6,930 nt of DNA. Source: Paracoccaceae bacterium (GTDB taxonomy: Bacteria > Pseudomonadota > Alphaproteobacteria > Rhodobacterales > Rhodobacteraceae). Position numbers and translations under genes: made by a program. The notes below the pieces were generated by a model that was not told the origin of the DNA, did no database searches, and saw only the letters and a program-made list of their open reading frames with translations. How positions within the stretch are numbered: position 1 is the stretch's first letter; each line of letters starts with the position of its first letter. The DNA lies in NCBI GenBank assembly GCA_016764835.1, contig JAESRD010000395.1, positions 1 through 6,930 on the forward strand, given 5' to 3'. Positions 1 through 6,709 of this stretch are shown here, piece after piece.

Positions 1-2
1 CA

Positions 3-167
3 GCCAATGCTGACGAGGCGGCACGGGCGCGCGGCGCGCCGCAGCGGCCGTCTGAGCCAGACGACAGCGGAGACAGCCATGAAAATCACGACGGGCCAGC
101 CGATGAATACAGTCATTTAGGCACAAATGGCGGCGAAGAAGAGACACAACTGACCTCTGAATCCTAA
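3..167 (+). CDS. 3' end of an unrecognised protein with an acidic, probably disordered C-terminal tail (partial)
   Basis: This frame is open from the window edge to a TAA at 165-167, giving 54 codons. The residues are mostly Asp, Glu, Gly, Ser, His and Asn with no hydrophobic core, so only a low-complexity tail is visible and the family cannot be named. First codon positions are strongly G-rich (GCC, GAC, GAG, GGC and similar), which is typical of a true coding frame. A competing plus-strand frame starting at base 1 stays open to the TAG at 118-120 and has even higher third-position G+C, but its first positions are not G-biased. A minus-strand frame is also open here. The gene lies upstream of accB in the same direction, with 149 bp between them. 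Confidence 0.4.
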   Translation, partial: ANADEAARARGAPQRPSEPDDSGDSHENHDGPADEYSHLGTNGGEEETQLTSES

Positions 168-195
168 CCATTTTGTTTTTAGCGGTCAGCCTGCC

Positions 196-224
196 TTTTC
201 AGGCCCAAAAGCTTCGCGTATAAG
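196..224 (+). promoter_or_regulatory. Candidate sigma70-type promoter for accB-accC-aat
   Basis: TTTTCA (196-201, 4 of 6 matches to the -35 consensus) and TATAAG (219-224, 5 of 6 to the -10) are separated by exactly 17 bp. This would give a leader of about 85 nt before the accB ATG at 317. The rest of the 168-316 gap shows no convincing terminator or leader structure. Hexamer pairs of this quality also occur by chance. Confidence 0.4.
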
Positions 225-316
225 CGGGCCAAGTGTAGCCGGGGTGGCGGCGGTCCAATCAAGGGCTGTTTCACCCTAAGGCACAAAATATTTGGCAGGC
301 AAGGGCATAGGATATT

Positions 317-799
317 ATGGGAAAATCCACGCATCATGAGAGCGATGTGAGCTTTATTCGGTCGCTAGCAGAGTTGCTACGCGAAAATGATTTGACCGAA
401 TTACAGGTCAAACGAGATTATGGCGAGCATGACAGCCTCAATGTGCGGGTCAGCCGCCAGAAACAGGTTGTTGCTGCCGTCGCCGCACCGATTGCTGCAC
501 TTGCCGCACCTGAGGCCGCTATTGCTGCAGCGCCTGCCGCTGTCAGTGATGACCCGGCCAGCCTGCCGGGCGCCGTTACATCACCGATGGTCGGTACCGC
601 CTATATGGCGACTGAGCCGGGCGCCGATCCTTTTGTTATCGTTGGCAAAAAGGTCGCCGAAGGTGACACAGTTATGATCATCGAAGCGATGAAAACGATG
701 AACCACATCCCGGCCCCGCATGGTGGCACAGTGAAACGCATTTTGGTTGATGACGGCGCGGCGATCGAGTTTGGTGCCCCGCTGATGATCATCGAATAA
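317..799 (+). CDS. accB: Acetyl-CoA carboxylase biotin carboxyl carrier protein (BCCP)
   Basis: This 160-residue protein has the standard BCCP length and layout. A short helical N-terminal region (about 1-48) is followed by an Ala/Pro-rich flexible linker (about 51-82) and a C-terminal biotinyl domain (about 85-160). The domain opens with the SPMVGT segment (89-94) and carries the biotinylation motif EAMKTM, with K126 as the lysine that BirA would modify. The biotin on this cytoplasmic protein is carboxylated by AccC and then hands the carboxyl group to the AccA/AccD transferase to make malonyl-CoA. ATG 317 is preceded by an AGGA-like ribosome site at 309-312. It is the first gene of a tight accB-accC-aat run; accC starts 4 bp after its stop. 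Nothing is missing from the domain. Confidence 0.97.
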   Translation: MGKSTHHESDVSFIRSLAELLRENDLTELQVKRDYGEHDSLNVRVSRQKQVVAAVAAPIAALAAPEAAIAAAPAAVSDDPASLPGAVTSPMVGTAYMATEPGADPFVIVGKKVAEGDTVMIIEAMKTMNHIPAPHGGTVKRILVDDGAAIEFGAPLMIIE

Positions 800-803
800 C
801 CCG

Positions 804-2156
804 GTGTTCGATAAAATCCTCATCGCCAATAGAGGCGAAATCGCGCTCCGCGTTGTCCGCGCCGCGCGTGAAATGGGCATCCGCTCGGTTGCCGTTCACT
901 CCACCGCTGATAGTGACGCCATGCATGTGCGCATGGCCGATGAAGCGATCTGCATCGGCCCGCCATCGTCAACTGACAGCTATCTGAAGTTTTCGGCCAT
1001 CATTTCGGCCTGCGAAGTGACCGGCGCGCAGGCGATCCACCCCGGCTACGGCTTCTTGTCCGAAAACGCCGCCTTCGTGCAGGCGGTTGAAGACCATGGG
1101 CTGACGTTTATTGGCCCTACGGCGGCGCATATTCGGATGATGGGCGACAAGATCACCGCCAAGGAAACCATGCGTGAGCTTGGTGTGCCTTGTGTGCCCG
1201 GCTCGCCCGGCGGTGTGCCTGACCTTGAGACAGCGCTCAAGGTTGGCGAAGATGTCGGTTATCCGGTGATTATCAAAGCCACAGCTGGTGGCGGTGGTCG
1301 CGGCATGAAGGTGGCCAAAGACGCCTCCGAGATGGATGTCGCATTTCGCACCGCGCGCGCCGAGGGCAAATTGAACTTTGGCAATGACGAGGTCTATATT
1401 GAAAAATATCTGACCACGCCGCGCCATATCGAAGTGCAAGTCTTCGGCGATGGCAAAGGCAATGCTGTGCATCTCGGCGAGCGCGATTGCTCACTGCAAC
1501 GACGCCACCAGAAAGTGTTCGAAGAAGCCCCCGGCCCGACGATCACGCCTGAGCTACGGACCCGCATTGGTAAAGTTTGCGCCGATGCGGTGGCCCGGAT
1601 CAATTATATCGGCGCGGGCACGATCGAGTTTCTATTCGAGAATGATGAGTTCTACTTCATCGAGATGAACACACGGCTACAGGTTGAGCACCCGGTCACC
1701 GAGGCGATCTTTGATATCGACCTTGTGCGCGAACAAATCCTTGTCGCCGCTGGCGAGCCGATGTCATTTGTCCAAGATGATCTGTCGATCAGAGGCCATG
1801 CGATAGAGGTGCGGATCAACGCCGAAAAGGTGCCAGAATTTGCGCCCCGTCCCGGCAAGATCACCCAGTATCATGCCCCCGGCGGGCTTGGTGTACGCAT
1901 GGATTCGGCGCTGTATGACGGCTATAATATCCCACCCTATTACGACAGTTTGATCGCCAAGCTTATCGTGCATGGCCGCGACCGGCCTGAAGCGCTTGCC
2001 CGTTTGGCCCGCGCCTTAGGTGAGTTGATCGTTGACGGTGTTGATACCACGGTGCCGCTGTTTCACGCACTTTTGGCTGAACCTGATATTTTGTCGGGCA
2101 ATTATAACATTCACTGGCTGGAAAAGTGGCTGGAGACCAACACAACACTGGGCTGA
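804..2156 (+). CDS. accC: Acetyl-CoA carboxylase, biotin carboxylase subunit
   Basis: This 450-residue protein uses ATP and bicarbonate to carboxylate the biotin on AccB, the first half-reaction of fatty acid synthesis. It is an ATP-grasp enzyme of normal length. The N-terminal biotin carboxylase domain (about 1-110) begins FDKILIANRGEIA. The ATP-grasp core holds K116, K158, the glycine-rich loop AGGGGRGMK (161-169), H208, K237 and the metal ligands E275 and E287. The catalytic stretch EMNTRLQVEHP (287-297) follows, and R337 lies in VRINAE. All of these sit one position before their E. coli equivalents, so the active site looks complete. The start is GTG 804, only 4 bp after the accB stop and without a clear Shine-Dalgarno, so translation probably depends on coupling to accB. 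The end overlaps aat by 31 bp. Confidence 0.97.
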   Translation: MFDKILIANRGEIALRVVRAAREMGIRSVAVHSTADSDAMHVRMADEAICIGPPSSTDSYLKFSAIISACEVTGAQAIHPGYGFLSENAAFVQAVEDHGLTFIGPTAAHIRMMGDKITAKETMRELGVPCVPGSPGGVPDLETALKVGEDVGYPVIIKATAGGGGRGMKVAKDASEMDVAFRTARAEGKLNFGNDEVYIEKYLTTPRHIEVQVFGDGKGNAVHLGERDCSLQRRHQKVFEEAPGPTITPELRTRIGKVCADAVARINYIGAGTIEFLFENDEFYFIEMNTRLQVEHPVTEAIFDIDLVREQILVAAGEPMSFVQDDLSIRGHAIEVRINAEKVPEFAPRPGKITQYHAPGGLGVRMDSALYDGYNIPPYYDSLIAKLIVHGRDRPEALARLARALGELIVDGVDTTVPLFHALLAEPDILSGNYNIHWLEKWLETNTTLG

Positions 2157-2746
2157 CCCCGGACCATTTGCTGGCAGGTTACGCTGCCGGCATTTTTCCG
2201 ATGTCTGAGGGGCGCAATGACCCCGAGATCTTTTGGGTAGATCCCAAAAGACGCGGCGTTTTGCCGATTGATAGCTTTCACATTTCGCGCTCGCTGGCGC
2301 GGCGCATCAGGCGCGGTACTTACCGGGCGACCTGCGATGTTGATTTTCTCGGCGTCGTTGCCGCTTGCGCTGACCGGCCGGAGACCTGGATCAACGCGCC
2401 AATCACTAAGCTATATCATGAGTTACATCTGCGCGGCCGCGCCCATTCGGTTGAGATTTGGAATGGCGAAAAACTGATCGGCGGCACTTATGGGGTTACC
2501 CTCGGACGGGCTTGGTTTGGCGAAAGCATGTTTTCGCGCCAAGTCGACGGCTCAAAAATGGCGCTGGCCTGTTTGACATCCACCCTGCATAAAGCAGGTT
2601 TTACGTTGTTTGATACCCAGTTTCTGACCCCGCATTTGGCCAGCCTAGGTGCTATTGAGATCAGCCGCAGCGCCTACCATGCCCAGCTGCAAAATGCGCT
2701 GGCTGGTGTTGCTCGGTTTCCGCATTCAGGTACGTTGACGCTTTAG
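2126..2746 (+). CDS. aat: Leucyl/phenylalanyl-tRNA--protein transferase
   Basis: This cytoplasmic enzyme transfers Leu or Phe from aminoacyl-tRNA to proteins with N-terminal Arg or Lys, creating N-degrons that ClpS passes to Clp proteases. Family signatures are visible in order: LLAGYAAGIFPM (15-26), FWVDPKRRG (36-44), TWINAPI (87-93), GESMFSR (132-138), DGSK (141-144) and FDTQFLTPHLASLG (162-175). D163 and Q165 match the catalytic Asp and Gln of the E. coli enzyme. GTG 2126 lies inside accC and gives 206 residues. A weak GGA at 2120-2122 precedes it, and later ATG codons would remove the conserved GIFPM region. The start codon is therefore the least certain part. The stop interleaves with that of the opposing DUF2155 gene. 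Confidence 0.95.
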   Translation: MAGDQHNTGLTPDHLLAGYAAGIFPMSEGRNDPEIFWVDPKRRGVLPIDSFHISRSLARRIRRGTYRATCDVDFLGVVAACADRPETWINAPITKLYHELHLRGRAHSVEIWNGEKLIGGTYGVTLGRAWFGESMFSRQVDGSKMALACLTSTLHKAGFTLFDTQFLTPHLASLGAIEISRSAYHAQLQNALAGVARFPHSGTLTL

Positions 2747-3105
2747 GAAGTCAGGCAGTGCAGCGGCCAAACATCATAGCGTGGATGATCAAGCGCGCTG
2801 AGCGCTGGGGCCGAGGCCACCATCCAGCCTTCAAATATCGGCTCTGGGCCATTTTGATAATGGATCACCAGCCAGCCCCATGCGTCGCCCGACGGGTTGC
2901 TGGCCGGATAGCGGCACTCACCCAAAGTCACTGTCAAATGCCCGACACGTTCGGTTTGGCCCGAGGCCAATTCAAGATCAACATGCGTGCCGGTGATTTT
3001 GTCAAGCACCCGAATGATCGCGCCCGTGCCGGTACTTGCCGCCTCGGCCAGTGCCAAAGCAGGCGTCAGCAACATGGCAATGCTAAGCGCCAAGGCCCGG
3101 ATCAT
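2743..3105 (-). CDS. DUF2155 family exported protein
   Basis: This 120-residue protein begins with a likely Sec signal peptide: MIRALALSIAMLLTPALALA with a probable cut after residue 20. The remaining 100 residues match the DUF2155 pattern I know, with an early LDKITG segment (35-40) and the conserved C-terminal block GWMVASAPALSALDHPRYDV (93-112) followed by W113. C64 and C117 are the only cysteines of the mature chain and could form a periplasmic disulfide. The molecular function of the family is not known to me. Its ATG overlaps the mlaD stop as ATGA, which implies translational coupling and a shared envelope role. No Shine-Dalgarno of its own is visible. Its TAA interleaves with the aat TAG on the other strand. 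Confidence 0.88.
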   Translation of the reverse strand: MIRALALSIAMLLTPALALAEAASTGTGAIIRVLDKITGTHVDLELASGQTERVGHLTVTLGECRYPASNPSGDAWGWLVIHYQNGPEPIFEGWMVASAPALSALDHPRYDVWPLHCLTS

Positions 3106-3554
3106 TCAGAACTGCCAGATGCGAACTTAATCAGCAAATTCAACAGGCTAACTGAGCCTTGAGTGTCGACGATCTCGCCGCCATCGACAAAATTACTCAT
3201 TGAGCCACCCGGCACAATCTCAACAAATGTTCCGCCCAAAAGTCCTTCTGAGGCGATAATGGCTGAGCTGTCATCGGGGATTGGTACTAGGCTGCCAAGG
3301 GTCATGGTGGTATCGGCCCGGTAGCTAACAGTGTTGAGCTCCATACCGGTAACAGTACCAATTTTTACACCTGCCAACCGCACATCAGTGCCGGGTGAAA
3401 CACCCTCTGCCGAACGAAAACTGGCCGTCAACCTAATCTGGTCGCCACCCGGCCCAGTGCTAAAGCCAGTGCTTTGCGCCGCGAAAGCCAGAAAGCCCAC
3501 TGCCACCGCCAGCACAACGCCGCCTGTTACCACCTCTGCAAGATTTTCGCGCAT
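3102..3554 (-). CDS. mlaD: MlaD-like MCE-domain protein (outer-membrane lipid asymmetry/phospholipid transport)
   Basis: This is a 150-residue single-MCE-domain protein. One N-terminal membrane segment (about 9-27) would anchor it in the inner membrane, with the MCE beta-barrel in the periplasm. Diagnostic segments are GTDVRLAGVKIGTV (55-68) and EGLLGGTFVEIVPGG (103-117), and a C-terminal amphipathic helix SLLNLLIKFASG (136-147) resembles that of known MlaD. In characterised systems MlaD is a hexameric substrate-binding ring on the MlaFEB ABC transporter, moving phospholipids between the two membranes. No mlaE, mlaF, mlaB or mlaC is in the window, so the transporter must be encoded elsewhere or not exist. 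The gene starts 5 bp after the NDUFA12 stop and overlaps the DUF2155 start by 4 bp, so the three are very likely cotranscribed. Confidence 0.92.
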   Translation of the reverse strand: MRENLAEVVTGGVVLAVAVGFLAFAAQSTGFSTGPGGDQIRLTASFRSAEGVSPGTDVRLAGVKIGTVTGMELNTVSYRADTTMTLGSLVPIPDDSSAIIASEGLLGGTFVEIVPGGSMSNFVDGGEIVDTQGSVSLLNLLIKFASGSSE

Positions 3555-3559
3555 TTATA

Positions 3560-3940
3560 TTACTCTGGTTGCCAAGCTTCGTAGTCTTTACGACCACCGC
3601 CACCGTTGCGAATAGAGCCTGCCGGGGCATAGGCCGCAGCCGTACCGGACAAGTTTTCTTGGTGTGGCTTTTCCCATTCTTTGCGCACCAGAGCGTTTTC
3701 GCCCGGGTGCTCATCAAATGTCTTATGCAGCCAGCCATGCCAGTTGGCATCAATCCGGCTGGCATCCATGCTGCCATTATAGATCACCCAACGGCGGCTA
3801 TCATCTTTGGTGTGATAATAAATATTGCCGACCGAATCTTCGCCCACCCGCACGCCTTTGCGCCAGGTAAAGAGCTGAGTTCCCAGCGTCTGGCCGTCCC
3901 ACCAGGTGACAGCACGCAAGATGGTAGATCCGATTCCCAT
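3560..3940 (-). CDS. NADH:ubiquinone oxidoreductase (complex I) NDUFA12-family accessory subunit
   Basis: This 126-residue protein is the bacterial relative of the mitochondrial complex I subunit NDUFA12 (B17.2). Conserved blocks are WWDGQTLGTQLFTWRKG (13-29), the GED..GN.YYH segment (33-43), RRWVIYNG (49-56) and ASRIDANWHGWLH (60-72). The C-terminal SGTAAAYAPAGS (98-109) and the ending DYEAWQPE (119-126) are also typical. It is expected to sit on the matrix/cytoplasm-facing arm of complex I and support assembly. No other nuo gene is nearby. I chose ATG 3940, which has GGAG 9 nt upstream and the typical family N-terminus. A GTG at 3979 would add 13 unsupported residues. The 66-bp gap from the RidA gene leaves room for its own promoter, but I see no good one. 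Confidence 0.93.
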   Translation of the reverse strand: MGIGSTILRAVTWWDGQTLGTQLFTWRKGVRVGEDSVGNIYYHTKDDSRRWVIYNGSMDASRIDANWHGWLHKTFDEHPGENALVRKEWEKPHQENLSGTAAAYAPAGSIRNGGGGRKDYEAWQPE

Positions 3941-4006
3941 GGCATTTCGCTCCGTTGGCTTCCCCTTGTTTTGCCGCACGCGCGGACAAAGGTCTAGGGG
4001 GCGTGT

Positions 4007-4426
4007 TTAGATCGGCGCATCTGCGCTGCTGTTCACATGCGGCAATCGCGCGGTAACTTCGATCTCAATCTTCATTTCCGGCTCCATGAGCCCGGCCTCT
4101 ATCATCATTGCCGCTGGCAGCGCCTTGGCAAAAGCGGCAGATGTTATTGGCCAACATTCGGGAAAGTCGCTCTTCTTTGGTAAGATGTAGTGAACGCGCA
4201 CAACATCATCCAGCCCACAACCAGCCTGCGCCAGCGCCGCCTCTATTGTGGCCAAAGCATTTGTGCATTGCTGAGCAACAGATGCGGGCATGATCATCGT
4301 GCTATAATCATAGCCCGTCGTGCCCGCGACAAAAACCCAGCCGCCCGACACCACTGCACGGCTATAGCCGATTTGCGCCTCAAAGGGTGACCCCGATGAA
4401 ATATGCTTAACCGGCTGATCAGTCAC
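4007..4426 (-). CDS. RidA-family (YjgF/YER057c/UK114) protein lacking the catalytic arginine
   Basis: The fold family is clear from ISSGSPFE (9-16), IGYSRAVV (19-26), WVFVAGTTGYD (30-40), LAQAGCGLDDVVRVHYIL (65-82) and the terminal KIEIEVTA (119-126). Classical RidA trimers hydrolyse reactive enamine/imine intermediates using an Arg (R105 in E. coli). Aligned here without gaps from the PA motif to KIEIE, that position is A106, while the later Glu is kept (E121). It therefore belongs with non-archetypal Rid proteins, and imine deaminase activity should not be assumed. I prefer GTG 4426, 4 bp after the clpX stop, giving 139 residues. ATG 4465 adds 13 residues that are only a frame-shifted reading of the clpX end and has no ribosome site. 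The close spacing suggests cotranscription with clpX. Confidence 0.87.
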   Translation of the reverse strand: MTDQPVKHISSGSPFEAQIGYSRAVVSGGWVFVAGTTGYDYSTMIMPASVAQQCTNALATIEAALAQAGCGLDDVVRVHYILPKKSDFPECWPITSAAFAKALPAAMMIEAGLMEPEMKIEIEVTARLPHVNSSADAPI

Positions 4427-4430
4427 CGGC

Positions 4431-5693
4431 TTAGCTCGCCGAAGCGGTTTCAGGTTTGTCGCCATAGATTGTCAGCGGTGATCCTTCTGGGCCAACAGCT
4501 TCCTCATTGACCACAACCTCGGTTACTTCATCAAGGCTCGGCAGTTCAAACATGGTATCAAGCAAGATATCTTCCATGATCGAGCGCAGCCCACGGGCAC
4601 CGGTTTTACGGCCAATCGCGCGTTTGGCGATCGCAGAAAGCGCATCTTCGGTGAAGGTGAGCTTGGTGTCTTCCATCTCGAACAGCCGCTGATACTGCTT
4701 CACAAGCGCGTTCTTTGGCCCGGTAAGAATGGTCACCAATGCGTCTTGATCAAGATCAGTCAGCGTGGCGATAACCGGCAGACGGCCAACAAATTCCGGG
4801 ATCAGCCCGAACTTTAGCAGGTCTTCTGGCTCGAGGTCATTAAACACATCGCCGACGCCGCGTTCATCAACATTTTGCACATCAGCGCCAAAGCCCATCG
4901 AAGAGCCTTTGCCGCGCTGCGAGATAATCTTATCGAGGCCCGCAAAAGCGCCACCACAGATGAACAGGATATTGGTCGTGTCCACTTGCAGGAATTCTTG
5001 CTGCGGATGTTTGCGCCCGCCTTGTGGCGGCACAGAAGCAACCGTACCTTCCATGATCTTCAGCAGCGCTTGCTGCACACCTTCGCCCGACACATCGCGC
5101 GTGATCGAAGGGTTGTCAGATTTGCGGGTAATTTTATCGACTTCATCAATATAGACGATGCCGCGTTGGGCGCGCTCGACGTTATATTCGGAGGCCTGAA
5201 GCAGTTTGAGGATGATGTTCTCGACATCTTCGCCAACGTAGCCAGCTTCGGTCAACGTCGTCGCATCGGCCATAGTGAACGGCACATCAAGAATACGGGC
5301 CAATGTTTGGGCCAACAAAGTCTTGCCGCAACCAGTTGGGCCGATCAGCAAAATATTGGATTTCGCCAGCTCAATATCGCCAGATTTGGCGGCATGGTTC
5401 AGGCGTTTATAATGGTTGTGCACGGCAACAGACAGCACGCGTTTCGCATGTACCTGACCGATAACATAATCATCTAGCACTTCGCAGATATCGCGCGGTG
5501 TTGGCACGCCATCGGCAGCTTTCAGACCAGTTGATTTAACCTCTTCACGGATAATATCCATGCAAAGTTCGACGCATTCATCACAGATGAACACAGTCGG
5601 GCCCGCAATGAGCTTGCGTACCTCATGCTGACTTTTGCCGCAAAAACTACAGTAGAGTGTGTTTTTGCTGTCATTGCCTGATGAATTTGCCAT
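4431..5693 (-). CDS. clpX: ATP-dependent Clp protease ATP-binding subunit ClpX
   Basis: This 420-residue AAA+ unfoldase recognises substrates, unfolds them and feeds them into ClpP. The N-terminal zinc-binding domain carries C15, C18, C37 and C40. The AAA+ module has Walker A GPTGCGKT (118-125), pore loop GYVG (151-154), Walker B YIDEVDK (181-187), the RKH loop (227-229), the ClpP-docking loop as MGF (266-268, IGF in E. coli), PEFVGR (299-304) and sensor-2 GARGLR with R370. Length and all motifs are normal, so it should be fully active. ATG 5693 has an ideal GGAGG (complement of 5699-5703) 5 nt away. It lies 168 bp downstream of clpP, with its own candidate promoter in that gap. The usual downstream neighbour lon is replaced by a RidA-like gene. 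Confidence 0.98.
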   Translation of the reverse strand: MANSSGNDSKNTLYCSFCGKSQHEVRKLIAGPTVFICDECVELCMDIIREEVKSTGLKAADGVPTPRDICEVLDDYVIGQVHAKRVLSVAVHNHYKRLNHAAKSGDIELAKSNILLIGPTGCGKTLLAQTLARILDVPFTMADATTLTEAGYVGEDVENIILKLLQASEYNVERAQRGIVYIDEVDKITRKSDNPSITRDVSGEGVQQALLKIMEGTVASVPPQGGRKHPQQEFLQVDTTNILFICGGAFAGLDKIISQRGKGSSMGFGADVQNVDERGVGDVFNDLEPEDLLKFGLIPEFVGRLPVIATLTDLDQDALVTILTGPKNALVKQYQRLFEMEDTKLTFTEDALSAIAKRAIGRKTGARGLRSIMEDILLDTMFELPSLDEVTEVVVNEEAVGPEGSPLTIYGDKPETASAS

Positions 5694-5703
5694 TCGAACC
5701 TCC

Positions 5704-5720
5704 AGGAACCTATCGGTCCT
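5704..5720 (-). promoter_or_regulatory. Small hairpin directly upstream of the clpX Shine-Dalgarno
   Basis: On the minus strand AGGACC and GGTTCCT pair around a GATA loop, with one bulged T, and abut the GGAGG ribosome site. It could influence ribosome loading on clpX mRNA, but a stem this short could be chance. Confidence 0.2.
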
Positions 5721-5756
5721 AATCTACTTGGTCGTTACTGCCCCAAAGCCAAGTCT

Positions 5757-5786
5757 AGGCTAGAGGGCAGCGCTCCACAATGTCAA
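5757..5786 (-). promoter_or_regulatory. Candidate clpX promoter with perfect -35 hexamer
   Basis: On the minus strand a perfect TTGACA (complement of 5781-5786) is followed after 18 bp by TAGCCT (complement of 5757-5762), a weak -10 with 3 of 6 matches. The resulting leader would be about 55-60 nt to ATG 5693. A promoter here would let clpX be transcribed separately from clpP. The weak -10 is compatible with dependence on an activator or with a different true -10. Confidence 0.35.
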
Positions 5787-5811
5787 ATTGACCCTAAATG
5801 CGGATCAATTT
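5785..5811. promoter_or_regulatory. Inverted repeat AAATTGA-N13-TCAATTT, possible operator upstream of clpX
   Basis: Exact 7-bp arms lie at 5785-5791 and 5805-5811, with centres 20 bp apart, about two helical turns. The left arm shares two bases with the candidate -35 hexamer of clpX. That spacing and position would suit a dimeric regulator, but no such protein can be named and the arms are AT-rich. Confidence 0.3.
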
Positions 5812-5861
5812 TACCTTATCCCAACCCCATAACCGGGCCAGAAATGAACAATCCGTTAAGA

Positions 5862-6491
5862 TTAATCGTCGCTCTCGTCAGAAGAAGCACGACTGGTCAC
5901 AATTTTGTCAATCAGACCCCAATCTTTTGCATCTTCCGCCGACATGAAGTTGTCACGCTCAAGTGCGCTTTCAACCTTTTTCAAGCTTTGGCCGGTATGG
6001 GTCGCGAAAATTTTGTTCAACCGGTCCTTCAACTTTTGCGTTTCTGCGGCATGGATCATGATATCCGTTGCCTGCCCTTGATACCCGCCAGAAGGTTGAT
6101 GAACCATGATACGGCTGTTCGGCAGTGAAAATCGCATGCCATTTTCGCCAGCTGCCAGCAGCAATGCGCCCATCGAGGCCGCCTGCCCAATGCACAAGGT
6201 CGAGACCTTGGGGCTAATATATTGCATCGTGTCGTAGATCGACAGACCCGATGTCACAACGCCGCCTGGGCTATTGATATACATTGAAATCTCTTTTTGC
6301 GGGTTCTCAGCTTCAAGGTGCAGAAGCTGGGCCACCACAAGTTGGCTCATGCCATCATGCACCGGGCCATTAAGAAAGATGATCCGCTCCTTGAGCAGCC
6401 GTGAAAAGATATCATAGGCCCGTTCGCCGCGTGCCGTCTGCTCAACGACCATGGGAACAAGATTCATATAGGTATCAACTGGGTCTTGCAT
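5862..6491 (-). CDS. clpP: ATP-dependent Clp protease proteolytic subunit ClpP
   Basis: This 209-residue serine peptidase forms the two-ring barrel that degrades proteins unfolded by ClpX (or ClpA). The catalytic triad is S106 in [11 protein letters not shown]131 in MVHQPSGG and D180 in ERDNFM. Each is offset by 9 from the mature E. coli numbering, so the mature protein probably starts near N10, before LVPMVVEQ, after self-processing. INSPGG (72-77), which contributes to the oxyanion hole, is intact. ATG 6491 has AGGA 7 nt upstream and the typical family N-terminus. The same frame stays open upstream to ATG 6716, adding 75 residues that do not resemble ClpP, so I treat that stretch as leader. 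The acidic tail [10 protein letters not shown] ends the protein. The clpX coding region begins 168 bp downstream on the same strand. Confidence 0.97.
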   Translation of the reverse strand: MQDPVDTYMNLVPMVVEQTARGERAYDIFSRLLKERIIFLNGPVHDGMSQLVVAQLLHLEAENPQKEISMYINSPGGVVTSGLSIYDTMQYISPKVSTLCIGQAASMGALLLAAGENGMRFSLPNSRIMVHQPSGGYQGQATDIMIHAAETQKLKDRLNKIFATHTGQSLKKVESALERDNFMSAEDAKDWGLIDKIVTSRASSDESDD

Positions 6492-6690
6492 CTTTTTATC
6501 CTTTTTCGGGACAATGTCATTCTTGACAAGGTCAGATTTGGTCAGTTTTACGGACAAGCCGAGGGCTGAATATCCCAAAATCCCTTTCGGAGTCTTAGTG
6601 ACAGCTAAGATAGGCTTCAAGGCCGGTAATTCCCACGCCCGCAGGGCAAAAAATATGTGATTATCTTGCATCGGTAATCTTGACATATCT
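6492..6690 (-). other. clpP upstream leader/promoter region
   Basis: About 200 bp of relatively AT-rich sequence separate clpP from the divergent arsR operator. On the minus strand GATAAT (complement of 6660-6665) is a fair -10, but only a 4-of-6 ATGTCA at 15-bp spacing precedes it, so I cannot fix the clpP start site. A 4-bp GCCC/GGGC hairpin lies near 6640-6650 without a suitable T-run. The clpP frame has no stop across the whole region; the encoded residues are unlike ClpP. Confidence 0.35.
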
Positions 6691-6709
6691 GTAAGCCGTG
6701 ACTTACGGT
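6680..6709 (+). promoter_or_regulatory. Candidate arsR promoter
   Basis: A perfect TTGACA at 6680-6685 is followed after 18 bp by TACGGT (6704-6709), a poor -10 with 3 of 6 matches. Transcription would then begin around 6715-6717, on the ATG itself, giving a leaderless message. The absence of a Shine-Dalgarno before 6715 fits this. Confidence 0.35.

Noticed and set aside
189..204. GCCTG/CAGGC hairpin after the first gene, considered as a terminator
   Set aside because: The stem is only 5 bp and is followed by CCCAAAAGC rather than a T-run; it also overlaps the better-supported accB promoter.
674..796. Exact 12-bp repeat ATGATCATCGAA at 674-685 and 785-796 in accB
   Set aside because: Both copies encode MIIE in equivalent strands of the biotinyl domain, whose quasi-twofold symmetry explains the similarity.
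969..1472. A 167-codon minus-strand open frame inside accC
   Set aside because: It is a shadow of the conserved biotin carboxylase sequence with no recognisable domain.
2758..3162. A 134-codon plus-strand open frame after aat
   Set aside because: It lies antisense to the DUF2155 gene and the end of mlaD, both supported by family motifs, and its translation is low-complexity and basic.
3569..3997. A 142-codon plus-strand open frame over NDUFA12
   Set aside because: It is antisense to a gene whose motifs are all conserved; it has no plausible ribosome site or homologue.
3941..4006. CCGC/GCGG hairpin between the RidA gene and NDUFA12, considered as a terminator
   Set aside because: A 4-bp stem followed by CAAAAC has no T-run on the minus strand.
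4427..4465. Longer RidA start at ATG 4465
   Set aside because: The 13 extra residues are an out-of-frame reading of the clpX 3' end, with no ribosome site, and precede the family's normal N-terminus.
4875..5477. A 200-codon open frame on the plus strand inside clpX
   Set aside because: It is antisense to the fully conserved ClpX AAA+ domain, resembles no family I know and has no supporting context.
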